Origin: Maribacter sp.
GTDB taxonomy: Bacteria; Bacteroidota; Bacteroidia; Flavobacteriales; Flavobacteriaceae
NCBI GenBank assembly: GCA_030730545.1
Contig: JANQUX010000497.1
Coordinates: forward strand, 1-13,913
Length of the DNA: 13,913 bases
Reading direction: 5' to 3'
The stretch's first letter is position 1. Each line of letters begins with the position of its first letter. The notes under the pieces are model-generated. The model ran no database searches. It was not told where the DNA came from and saw nothing but the letters and a program-made list of their open reading frames with translations. Positions 1-6,917 of the stretch are shown here, in pieces. The translations under genes were made by a program, and so were the position numbers.

Positions 1-1091
1 TTTTCAATAGAAATAACACCTTTTAAATCAACTAATTCTTCCACTTCTGCAAATGCGTCATATTTCGGACCTATGATTACCGGTATGCCGAAAACTGCGG
101 GCTCTAAAGTGTTATGCAGACCTGTCGCAAAGCCGCCGCCAACATAAGCCATATCTGCATAGCTGTAAATTTTGGTTAAAAGCCCAATGGTGTCAATAAT
201 TAGCACTTCGCTATCTTCTACATCACTATTCTCGAGCGTTGTAAAACGTACAACCTTCTTGTCTAAAGATTGAATTATTTCTTGAATATGATTGTCCTTA
301 ATAGTATGTGGTGCGATAACAAATTTAATAGGGTAGGTGGTCTTATTAATATACTCTATAATCAACTTCTCATCTTCAGGCCAAGTACTACCCGCAACCA
401 GACAAAACTTACCATCTTTAAAACGTGTCATGAAATCTAATTCGTTGTTGCGTTCTACAATTTCATTTACCCTATCAAAACGAGTGTCCCCGGCAATGGT
501 AACATTGGTATGTCCAACGGAATTTAATAGTGTTTTTGATTTTTCATTCTGTACAAAAAAATGTGAGAACTTATTAAGTGATAGACGCATAAAAGCACCA
601 TACCATTGAAAGTAAATTTGGTGTTCTTTAAATAATGCTGAAATTAAAAAGGTCGGGGTACTAGATTTTTTTAAGGCAGATAAATAGTTAGGCCAAATTT
701 CGTACTTAATAAAAATGGCAATATCCGGGTGTGCTGCAGTCAAAAAGGCATTTACTTTCCTTTTTGTATCCATGGGTAGGTAACAGATAACATCAGCTAT
801 TTTGCTGTTCTTTTTCACTTCATAACCAGAAGGAGAAAAAAAGGTTAGTAGTATTTTATAGGAAGGATAATCCAGTTTTAATTTTTCTATGACAGGTAAT
901 CCTTGCTCGTATTCACCTAATGAGGCTGCATGAATCCAGATAACGTTGTCATCCTTTGAAATGGATTTTTTAATTAAGGAAATTGTCTCTTTTCTACCAT
1001 TTACAAATAGCGAGAGTTTAGAATTTACCAATGCCAATACCTTTAAAATGGCAGATGCGCATATGACAATAAGATTATAGAGAAAGTACAA
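1..1091 (-). CDS. waaA: 3-deoxy-D-manno-octulosonic acid (Kdo) transferase, 3' end cut by window edge
   Basis: Transfers Kdo from CMP-Kdo to lipid A at the inner membrane, an early step of lipopolysaccharide core assembly. My reverse-strand translation gives 363 residues without a stop; family members are usually about 410-430, so roughly 50 C-terminal residues lie outside the window. Visible are an N-terminal hydrophobic anchor (residues 2-22), the HAASLGEYEQG motif (54-64) whose Glu60 matches the catalytic Glu of WaaA, KYEIWPN, VAGSTWPEDE, and the C-terminal nucleotide-binding stretch GGGFATGLHNTLEP. The start is inferred: an in-frame TAG lies six codons before TTG 1091 and no in-frame ATG occurs until deep inside the protein (PMDTK), so TTG 1091, giving the family-like start (M)YFLYNL, fits best. 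A weak -7-like box (TAATTTTA, 1134-1127) lies upstream. Divergent from the aminotransferase gene. Function is certain by family; the start is less so. Confidence 0.93.
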   Translation of the reverse strand, partial: MYFLYNLIVICASAILKVLALVNSKLSLFVNGRKETISLIKKSISKDDNVIWIHAASLGEYEQGLPVIEKLKLDYPSYKILLTFFSPSGYEVKKNSKIADVICYLPMDTKRKVNAFLTAAHPDIAIFIKYEIWPNYLSALKKSSTPTFLISALFKEHQIYFQWYGAFMRLSLNKFSHFFVQNEKSKTLLNSVGHTNVTIAGDTRFDRVNEIVERNNELDFMTRFKDGKFCLVAGSTWPEDEKLIIEYINKTTYPIKFVIAPHTIKDNHIQEIIQSLDKKVVRFTTLENSDVEDSEVLIIDTIGLLTKIYSYADMAYVGGGFATGLHNTLEPAVFGIPVIIGPKYDAFAEVEELVDLKGVISIE

Positions 1092-1149
1092 ACTGATGCT
1101 TTTGGGCTAAATTAAGTTTCTTTCCATAAAATTAGTGTCGCCTGTTTCG

Positions 1150-1157
1150 TATTTTTG
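1150..1157 (+). promoter_or_regulatory. Putative Bacteroidota -7 promoter element of the aminotransferase gene
   Basis: TATTTTTG matches the TAnnTTTG consensus and ends 24 bp before the ATG at 1182, leaving a short leader. No clear -33 TTG is seen at the expected distance. The match is short and the region is AT-rich, so a chance hit is possible. Confidence 0.45.
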
Positions 1158-1181
1158 TATGACTTCATGTAATTACAACAG

Positions 1182-2336
1182 ATGAAAAAGATACAAATGG
1201 TAGACCTTGGCGGTCAATACCAAGAAATTAAAGAACAAGTAAATTCTTCTATAACTCAAATATTAGAAACCTCGGCGTATATAAATGGTCCAGAAGTGCA
1301 TGCCTTTCAAAAAGAATTAGAAGATTATCTTCAAGTTAAGCATGTTATACCATGTGCTAATGGTACAGATGCTTTGCAAATTGCAATGATGGGTTTAGGT
1401 TTAAAGCCTGGCGATGAAGTTATAACTGCAGATTTTACTTTTGCCGCAACAGTAGAGGTTATTGCACTGTTACAATTGACTCCGGTTTTGGTAGATGTGT
1501 ATCCAGATACATTCAATATTGATATAGAAGCAATTGAAAGGGCGATAACACCAAAAACAAAAGCAATTGTACCTGTTCATCTTTTCGGTCAATGTGCCAA
1601 TATGGATGCTATTCTTGACCTGGCTAAAAAACACGATTTGTTTGTTATTGAAGATAATGCTCAGGCAATAGGTGCTAAATATTTATCAAAAGATGGTACA
1701 AAGCATATGGCTGGTAGTATGGGGCATGTTGGGGCTACATCATTTTTTCCTTCTAAAAATTTAGGATGTTATGGTGATGGTGGTGCAATTTTTACCAATG
1801 ATGATGATTTGGCACATACCTTACGTGGGATTGTTAATCATGGTATGTACGAACGTTATCATCATGATGTGGTTGGTGTAAATTCTAGACTAGATTCTAT
1901 ACAGGCTGCAGTTCTACGTGCAAAATTGCCTAAGTTAGATGGTTATTGTGAGGCAAGAAGAAATGCTGCAAGGGCATATTCTAAAGCTTTTGAGGGGCAA
2001 GAACATATTATGACTCCTGTAACGGTTAATAATTGTCAAGGTATTTGCGATGTGTGCGATTGTCATGTATTTCATCAATATACATTGAGAATCACAAATG
2101 GAAAAAGAGACGAACTAGGACAATTATTAGCAAAAAATGAAGTTCCTTTTGGTGTCTACTATCCAATTCCGTTGCATAAACAAAAAGCTTATGTAGATGA
2201 CCGTTACAATGAAGCTGATTTTCCTGTAACGAATCAATTAGTCAAAGAGGTGTTGTCTTTACCTATGCATACAGAATTAGATGAAGAACAGATTAACTAT
2301 ATAACGGAGTTAATTATCGGGTTTGTTAACGGGTAG
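1182..2336 (+). CDS. DegT/DnrJ/EryC1/StrS family PLP-dependent sugar aminotransferase (WbpE-like)
   Basis: Transfers an amino group to a keto group on a nucleotide sugar, making amino sugars for surface polysaccharide. The 384 residues are full length for the family. The sequence is strongly WbpE-like: CANGTDALQI (58-67), PGDEVIT (76-82), IEDNAQ (156-161, Asp158 facing the PLP ring), and TSFFPSKNLGCYGDGGAI (186-203) with Lys192 as the Schiff-base lysine, then YHHDVVGVNSRLD (226-238). An uncommon feature is a cysteine cluster, C285-x3-C289-x2-C292-x-C294-H, just before the conserved VFHQYTLRI strand. Its neighbour galE starts 44 bp downstream on the same strand, and waaA is divergent, which suggests a role in lipopolysaccharide or capsule sugar supply. 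The exact substrate (for example a UDP-3-keto-N-acetylglucuronate) is inference. Confidence 0.9.
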   Translation: MKKIQMVDLGGQYQEIKEQVNSSITQILETSAYINGPEVHAFQKELEDYLQVKHVIPCANGTDALQIAMMGLGLKPGDEVITADFTFAATVEVIALLQLTPVLVDVYPDTFNIDIEAIERAITPKTKAIVPVHLFGQCANMDAILDLAKKHDLFVIEDNAQAIGAKYLSKDGTKHMAGSMGHVGATSFFPSKNLGCYGDGGAIFTNDDDLAHTLRGIVNHGMYERYHHDVVGVNSRLDSIQAAVLRAKLPKLDGYCEARRNAARAYSKAFEGQEHIMTPVTVNNCQGICDVCDCHVFHQYTLRITNGKRDELGQLLAKNEVPFGVYYPIPLHKQKAYVDDRYNEADFPVTNQLVKEVLSLPMHTELDEEQINYITELIIGFVNG

Positions 2337-2349
2337 TGGTGTATTTTTT

Positions 2350-2357
2350 TAAATTTG
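2350..2357 (+). promoter_or_regulatory. Possible -7 promoter element of galE
   Basis: TAAATTTG matches TAnnTTTG, with a TTTG at 2322-2325 inside the end of the aminotransferase gene as a possible -33 element. The spacing of 24 bp is slightly longer than usual. If real, galE can be transcribed on its own as well as by read-through from the gene upstream. Confidence 0.35.
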
Positions 2358-2380
2358 AGAACGTTCAAACAGCATTATAA

Positions 2381-3397
2381 ATGAAAGTATTAGTAACAGG
2401 CGGATTAGGTTTTATAGGGTCTCATACAGTAGTGGAGCTTCAAAACAAAGGGTTCGAAGTAATCATTATAGATGATTGCTCTAACTCTGACGAAAATGTG
2501 CTTGAAGGCATAAAAGCTATTACAGGTAAGAAACCGCTTTACGAGAAAATAGATTTAAAAGAGAAACATAAGGTAGAAGACTTTTTTCAATGCTATCAAG
2601 ATGTTGTTGGTGTTATACACTTTGCAGCTTCTAAGGCAGTTGGTGAAAGTGTTGAAAAGCCATTGCTGTACTATGAGAACAATATTGGTACGCTAGTTTA
2701 CATTTTAAAAGAGCTTTGTAAAAAGAACAAGGCTAGTTTTATTTTTAGTTCTTCTTGCACGGTATATGGTCAAGCAGATAAAATGCCTATTACGGAAGAT
2801 GCACCTATTAAAGTTGCTGAATCGCCTTATGGTAATACGAAACAAATGGGTGAGGAGATTATTGCAGATACCTGTAAAGTAACGCCTAGTTTAAATGCAA
2901 TTGCATTACGTTATTTTAACCCTATGGGTGCACACCCGAGTGGTGAAATTGGTGAATTGCCAATAGGTGTACCTCAGAATTTGGTGCCATTTATTACTCA
3001 GACCGGTATCGGACTCAGAGATCAATTATCTGTTTTTGGTGATGATTATCCTACTCCAGATGGTACCTGTATTAGAGATTATATTTATGTGGTAGATTTA
3101 GCCAAAGCTCACGTAATAGCTCTAGAGCGTTTATTGAGCGGTAAAAACGAATCTAATTATGAGGTATTTAATGTTGGTACAGGTACTGGTAGCTCTGTGC
3201 TAGAGGCTATACATAGTTTTGAAAAAGTATCTGGTCGAAAATTGAATTATAAAATAGTTGATAGAAGACCTGGTGATATTACAACTGCTTATGCCGATAC
3301 TACAAAGGCCAATAAAGTGTTAGGCTGGAAAGCAGAATATACTTTAGAAGAAGCGATGAATTACGCGTGGATCTGGGAACAGAAAATACGTGACTGA
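2381..3397 (+). CDS. galE: UDP-glucose 4-epimerase
   Basis: Interconverts UDP-glucose and UDP-galactose using bound NAD in the cytoplasm, feeding galactose metabolism and surface polysaccharide synthesis. The 338 residues equal the usual GalE length. It is a short-chain dehydrogenase/reductase of the extended type: the N-terminal Rossmann motif TGGLGFIG (6-13, Gly7/Gly10/Gly13), HFAASKAVGES (80-90), SSSCTVYG (123-130), the catalytic pair Tyr150 and Lys154 in SPYGNTK, RYFNPMGAHPSG, and RDYIYVVDLAKAH. The start at ATG 2381 places the glycine motif at the normal position. It follows the aminotransferase gene by 44 bp and is closed off by a perfect palindrome 22 bp after its stop. Identity is secure; whether N-acetylated sugars are also accepted cannot be read from the sequence. 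Confidence 0.95.
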   Translation: MKVLVTGGLGFIGSHTVVELQNKGFEVIIIDDCSNSDENVLEGIKAITGKKPLYEKIDLKEKHKVEDFFQCYQDVVGVIHFAASKAVGESVEKPLLYYENNIGTLVYILKELCKKNKASFIFSSSCTVYGQADKMPITEDAPIKVAESPYGNTKQMGEEIIADTCKVTPSLNAIALRYFNPMGAHPSGEIGELPIGVPQNLVPFITQTGIGLRDQLSVFGDDYPTPDGTCIRDYIYVVDLAKAHVIALERLLSGKNESNYEVFNVGTGTGSSVLEAIHSFEKVSGRKLNYKIVDRRPGDITTAYADTTKANKVLGWKAEYTLEEAMNYAWIWEQKIRD

Positions 3398-3419
3398 TTT
3401 TTTCAGGTTTAACGATATA

Positions 3420-3453
3420 AATAAGGGGAAATATAGCTATATTTCCCCTTATT
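3420..3453. terminator. Perfect 34-bp palindrome after galE: likely terminator hairpin, possibly also an operator
   Basis: The arms AATAAGGGGAAATAT and its exact reverse complement flank a central AGCT, itself palindromic, so all 34 bases are symmetric about 3436/3437. In RNA this is a 15-bp stem with a four-base loop, containing a GGGG/CCCC block and followed by TTATTCAATTT. It starts 22 bp after the galE stop and ends 20 bp before the amidohydrolase ATG, so it may end galE transcription. Because it occupies the only promoter space of the next gene, a DNA-binding operator is also possible. Confidence 0.6.
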
Positions 3454-3473
3454 CAATTTAAAGACCACCTCTT

Positions 3474-4745
3474 ATGAAAAAATCATTATTTCTTCTTATG
3501 CTTCTGTCTTTTACAGTAGCCACAGCTCAAAATACATACCTTCAGTGCGGTAAAATTGTTGATGTGGAATCAGGTAAAATAATGTCTGAGAAAACAATCA
3601 TTATTTCAGGTAATAAGATTACAGAAATTAAAAATGGTTATGTAGCTGGTGGTGAGAAAGATCAGGTCGTAGATTTAAAATCTAAGACCGTTTTGCCAGG
3701 TTTTATAGATATGCATGTTCATATTGAAAGCGAATCTAGTCCGTCAAGATATTTAGAGGCTTTTACAATGAATGAAGCCGATATTGCATTTGAATCTACG
3801 GTATATGCCAAAAGAACATTAATGGCTGGCTTCACAACTGTGCGTGATTTGGGTGGATCGGGAGTAAATATAGCACTTAGAAATGCTATTAATAAAGGTA
3901 CTGTAGTTGGTCCGCGTATTTTTACAGCTGGTAAAGCGCTCGCTACTACTGGTGGTCATGCTGATCCAACTAACGGAAGAAGCAATGAGTTAATGGGTGA
4001 TCCAGGACCAAAAGACGGAGTGGTTAATTCTCCTGAAGATGGTAGAAAAGCTGTTCGTCAACGTTATAAAGAAGGCGCAGATGTTATTAAAATAACGGCT
4101 ACTGGTGGTGTATTAAGTGTTGCGAAGAATGGTCAGAATCCTCAATTTACGGTTGAAGAAATAAAAGCTATTACTGAAACAGCTAATGATTATGGTATGC
4201 TTACTGCAGCTCATGCCCATGGTGATGAAGGTATGCAAAGAGCAATTTTAGGAGGAATCAAAACTATTGAGCATGGTACATTGATGTCAGAGGAAACAAT
4301 GGAACTAATGATAAAGCATAATACCTTTATGGTGCCTACGATATCTGCAGGTCAAGAAGCGGCTAGATTGGCAAAAATACCGAACTACTTACCACCGGTA
4401 GTAGCTAAGAAAGCTTTGGAAATCGGACCTAAATTAAATGCTACATTCGCAAAGGCGTATAAAAAAGGGGTAAGTATCGCTTTTGGTACTGACTCTGGGG
4501 TATCACCTCACGGAGATAATGCGAAAGAGTTTATTTATATGCATAAAGCAGGCATGCCAATAATAGAGGCTTTGCGCTCTGCTACAATTACCAATGCGAT
4601 GCTTTTGGGTGAGAAGGAATTAGGTCAAATTAAAGAAGGTTATATAGCTGATATTGTTGCTGTAAATGAAAACCCTTTAGATAATGTAGAAACGCTTATC
4701 GATGTTGTTTTTGTAATGAAAGAGGGTGTAGTGTACAAGCAATAG
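3474..4745 (+). CDS. Exported metal-dependent amidohydrolase (imidazolonepropionase/Xaa-Pro dipeptidase-like)
   Basis: A hydrolase of the amidohydrolase superfamily, predicted to act in the periplasm on a small amide or dipeptide-like substrate. An N-terminal signal peptide is evident (KK, a hydrophobic stretch at 4-17, cleavage around ATAQ at residue 19). The metal-site residues of the TIM-barrel fold are all present: HVH (His81, His83) in GFIDMHVH, Lys206 in VIKITATGG as the likely carboxylated lysine, His247/His249 in AAHAHG, His267 in IEHGTL, and Asp340 in GTDSG. The C-terminal KEGYIADIVAV segment closes the small beta domain. At 423 residues it is full length. It lies between the 34-bp palindrome and a small unknown gene 43 bp downstream. 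The substrate is not known; related proteins are prolidase- or arginine-dipeptidase-like. Confidence 0.88.
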   Translation: MKKSLFLLMLLSFTVATAQNTYLQCGKIVDVESGKIMSEKTIIISGNKITEIKNGYVAGGEKDQVVDLKSKTVLPGFIDMHVHIESESSPSRYLEAFTMNEADIAFESTVYAKRTLMAGFTTVRDLGGSGVNIALRNAINKGTVVGPRIFTAGKALATTGGHADPTNGRSNELMGDPGPKDGVVNSPEDGRKAVRQRYKEGADVIKITATGGVLSVAKNGQNPQFTVEEIKAITETANDYGMLTAAHAHGDEGMQRAILGGIKTIEHGTLMSEETMELMIKHNTFMVPTISAGQEAARLAKIPNYLPPVVAKKALEIGPKLNATFAKAYKKGVSIAFGTDSGVSPHGDNAKEFIYMHKAGMPIIEALRSATITNAMLLGEKELGQIKEGYIADIVAVNENPLDNVETLIDVVFVMKEGVVYKQ

Positions 4746-4788
4746 TATAAAATAAGAGGATGTTATTTTTTAAGGATAAATCAATTGC

Positions 4789-5142
4789 ATGAAGTTGAAT
4801 GTTGACAATAGTGAGCAATTGATGCAAGTAGTGAAAAGTGATTCGCTATATGATAAGCTAGTACAGCAGGTCGAGAAAGATTTTGTTCTTGCCAATGTTC
4901 CATCGAAAATACCTGATACATTAGAGCATATAGCTTTTATTGCCCTAGTTCGTGAGAAGGTGTATTATCTAATGATGGAGCATTTTGTTGACTATCTAAA
5001 TTTAATGTACATCATAGATATTCCAGAAATTGAATTTCAGCATATTGAAATCACCGATACTGTTGACGTGGCTGACCAGGTTACATTATTAATTTTGAAA
5101 AGAGAGTATAAAAAGGTATGGTACCGTAATCGATATCAATAG
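4789..5142 (+). CDS. Small protein of unknown function, 117 residues
   Basis: I do not recognise this protein. It has no signal peptide and no convincing membrane helix. It is acidic in its N-terminal two thirds, and the predicted mainly helical stretch around residues 41-75 is rich in aromatic and long aliphatic residues (for example EKVYYLMMEHFVDYL). The C-terminus is basic (KREYKKVWYRNRYQ). Composition and codon use look like those of the neighbours, so it is probably a real gene. It starts 43 bp after the amidohydrolase stop on the same strand and may be co-transcribed. Its stop is only 3 bp from the stop of the convergent acyltransferase gene, leaving no space for a separate terminator. 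A cytoplasmic helical protein is the most that can be said. Confidence 0.7.
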   Translation: MKLNVDNSEQLMQVVKSDSLYDKLVQQVEKDFVLANVPSKIPDTLEHIAFIALVREKVYYLMMEHFVDYLNLMYIIDIPEIEFQHIEITDTVDVADQVTLLILKREYKKVWYRNRYQ

Positions 5143-5145
5143 CAT

Positions 5146-6249
5146 TTATACTTTAACGTAAATCCCTTTTCTATCCATAATATATCCAACAAGCCAGCAG
5201 GTGAACATGATCCACAAGGCAAATAGCAGTGAGCCAAAATAATCGCCTGCTGAAGCAATGAATATGTTATCTGCTATCCAATTATAAGCGTTTGTGCCTT
5301 TCATAGTTATCTCTGCCAAACTGATGATGAACAGTTCTGATAATAAGTAAATGAATAGCGTGTTTCTGCCAAACACTTCAAAGAAATAAGTCCATTTTCC
5401 GGGTTTAGACATATCTAATAGATAGATTAAAACAGCTATTATAAAAATGTCAATACCGCTAGTCAATAGTACAAATGAACTAGACCAAAGTTTTTTGTTG
5501 AAAGGGAATATTAAATCCCAAGCAAAACCTGCAATAATCAGAATACCGGCTGCCATAATAAGTTTTGCAATAGTCTCAAAGTTTTGTCCATTCTTTTGAA
5601 TGAATTTACCTGTAAAATAACCTGCAATTACATTTACAATCGAAGGTAGTGTGCTTAGTAATCCTTCCGGGTCAAATGCTATGCCGCCATTACCATGATA
5701 CATATGATCTGCACCGATAAGTAATTTATCAAGTTTTAATACAGCATTGCCTGTCAAGGTTAAGTCGCCGAATACCACTAGTATAATATGATAGCCTACT
5801 AAAGCTAAAGCGCTAAAAATTAGAACAGATTTGGTTTTGAAATAATGAAGAAGAATTGATGCAAACAAATAGCATAGGGCAATGCGCTGTAATACTCCGA
5901 AAATTCTGGTTTCGGCAATTGGTTTAAGTCCACCATCTTCAAAAAACGGAAACCAATACATTAAAAACCCTAATAAGAAAATAATCGAAAAACGTTTAAA
6001 GACTTTTTTCAAAAATGCACCACTGCCTTCGCTTTCGTATTTTTTCATACTAAAACTCATTGCGTTACCGACAACGAACAAAAATGTGGGAAAGACTAAA
6101 TCAGTTAGTGTGAATCCGTTCCAAACGGCATGTTTTAAAATTCCAAAACTAGTATCTCCATTTCCGGGGGAGTTCACAATAATCATTAGAGCGACATCCA
6201 TCCCTCTAAAGACATCTAATGAAAGATATCTGTTTTTTAATTTACTCAT
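5146..6249 (-). CDS. Integral-membrane acyltransferase of the DUF5009 / heparan-alpha-glucosaminide N-acetyltransferase family
   Basis: A multi-spanning inner-membrane protein of 367 residues with about ten hydrophobic segments. Family hallmarks are clear: SLDVFRGMDVALMIIVN (10-26), LKHAVWNGFTLTDLVFPTFLFVVG (38-61) with His40 matching the catalytic histidine of human HGSNAT in the same KHAxWNG context, LQRIALCYL (120-128), FDPEGLLSTLPSI (192-204), FPFNKKLWSSSFVLLTSG (248-265) and GRNTLFIYLLSE (294-305). Such proteins are thought to move an acetyl group across the membrane onto a glycan on the far side. Here a cell-envelope or imported-glycan amino sugar is a plausible acceptor, but that is inference. 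It is the downstream gene of a two-gene unit with a beta-barrel gene, separated by 35 bp, and converges on the 117-residue gene. Confidence 0.88.
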   Translation of the reverse strand: MSKLKNRYLSLDVFRGMDVALMIIVNSPGNGDTSFGILKHAVWNGFTLTDLVFPTFLFVVGNAMSFSMKKYESEGSGAFLKKVFKRFSIIFLLGFLMYWFPFFEDGGLKPIAETRIFGVLQRIALCYLFASILLHYFKTKSVLIFSALALVGYHIILVVFGDLTLTGNAVLKLDKLLIGADHMYHGNGGIAFDPEGLLSTLPSIVNVIAGYFTGKFIQKNGQNFETIAKLIMAAGILIIAGFAWDLIFPFNKKLWSSSFVLLTSGIDIFIIAVLIYLLDMSKPGKWTYFFEVFGRNTLFIYLLSELFIISLAEITMKGTNAYNWIADNIFIASAGDYFGSLLFALWIMFTCWLVGYIMDRKGIYVKV

Positions 6250-6284
6250 AGTGGTTGGTTAGGTATAGAGAAAGGTAGTAAAAT

Positions 6285-6800
6285 TTAGAAATAGACACGT
6301 ACAAATGGCATTATTGAATTGCCATAAATGCTTTTGTTGTCATTATACAAAAGGTCGTACCGTAGACCAACGGTTACATTTCTAGTGCTATAACCCGCCC
6401 CTATAAAAAATGCTGGCAGCCAATAATTGTCTTCTATATTAATAGTTTGGGTGGCAAGAGTTCTATTAATTCTAAGTTGTTCAAATTCGGCTGATAATTG
6501 AATTTGTGGTATGGGGTTGAAAAGGGAAAGTACACTACCGCCGTATGCTAAAAATTTATCGTCATCAAATTTTGCATAATTCAAACTTAAACTTGCGCCT
6601 GTAGCAAATTTCTCATTAAATTGATAGATAGCGCTTGGCGAAATAGAGCCATTGAAGCCATTATTTGTGAAACCTAAGCCAATACTTCCGCCAAATCTTA
6701 CGTTATTCCAAAAATCAGAATCATTAGTTGAAGATTGAGCGAATGAAAGTGTAACAGTAAGTGTTGCTAGCCCTGTTAGTATTAGTTTTTTTAAGCTCAT
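6285..6800 (-). CDS. Small outer-membrane beta-barrel protein
   Basis: Predicted to form a beta-barrel in the outer membrane. I chose the ATG at 6800 because it gives an ordinary signal peptide (MSLKKLILTGLATLTVTLSFAQ, cut after FAQ); a start at 6848 would add 16 polar residues in front of it. The mature part, about 150 residues, alternates polar and hydrophobic residues in amphipathic strands rich in Gly, Tyr, Phe and Asn, such as FGGSIGLGF and GASLSLNYAKF. It ends in the aromatic strand MPFVRVYF, the terminal Phe signature recognised by the BAM complex. The likely fold is the OmpX/OmpW-like 8-strand barrel type common in flavobacteria. A near-consensus -7 box (TATTATTG, 6840-6833) lies 32 bp upstream. 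It precedes the acyltransferase gene in the same direction. No specific function can be assigned. Confidence 0.82.
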   Translation of the reverse strand: MSLKKLILTGLATLTVTLSFAQSSTNDSDFWNNVRFGGSIGLGFTNNGFNGSISPSAIYQFNEKFATGASLSLNYAKFDDDKFLAYGGSVLSLFNPIPQIQLSAEFEQLRINRTLATQTINIEDNYWLPAFFIGAGYSTRNVTVGLRYDLLYNDNKSIYGNSIMPFVRVYF

Positions 6801-6874
6801 ATGATAATTTTGTTTTAAAGTTTCATTTTTTTCAATAATACATGCCATTCTATCGTTAGATATTGTAAATGTTG

Positions 6875-6882
6875 TATTTTTG
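6875..6882 (+). promoter_or_regulatory. Putative -7 promoter element of sucA-sucB
   Basis: TATTTTTG matches TAnnTTTG and ends 35 bp before the sucA ATG. It lies in the 117-bp gap between the divergent barrel gene and sucA. No clear -33 TTG is found at the usual spacing, so the call rests on the -7 match and position. Confidence 0.48.
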
Positions 6883-6917
6883 TTAGAAATTTATTCTAAA
6901 GATACAGAAAGTAATTC

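Noticed and set aside
337..609. 90-codon forward open frame at the left end
   Set aside because: It is antisense to waaA, whose conserved motifs run through the whole region on the reverse strand.
3461..3473. CCACCTC just before the amidohydrolase ATG, resembling the 16S rRNA 3' end (anti-Shine-Dalgarno)
   Set aside because: It cannot pair with 16S rRNA in the useful sense, and a seven-base match is easily due to chance.
5882..6262. 126-codon forward open frame antisense to the acyltransferase gene
   Set aside because: It is antisense to conserved transmembrane coding sequence, has no family resemblance, and is Lys/Asn/Pro-rich as expected from reversed AT-rich codons.
6801..6848. Upstream ATG that would add 16 residues to the beta-barrel protein
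   Set aside because: The added residues are polar and would sit in front of a complete signal peptide; the start at 6800 is typical.
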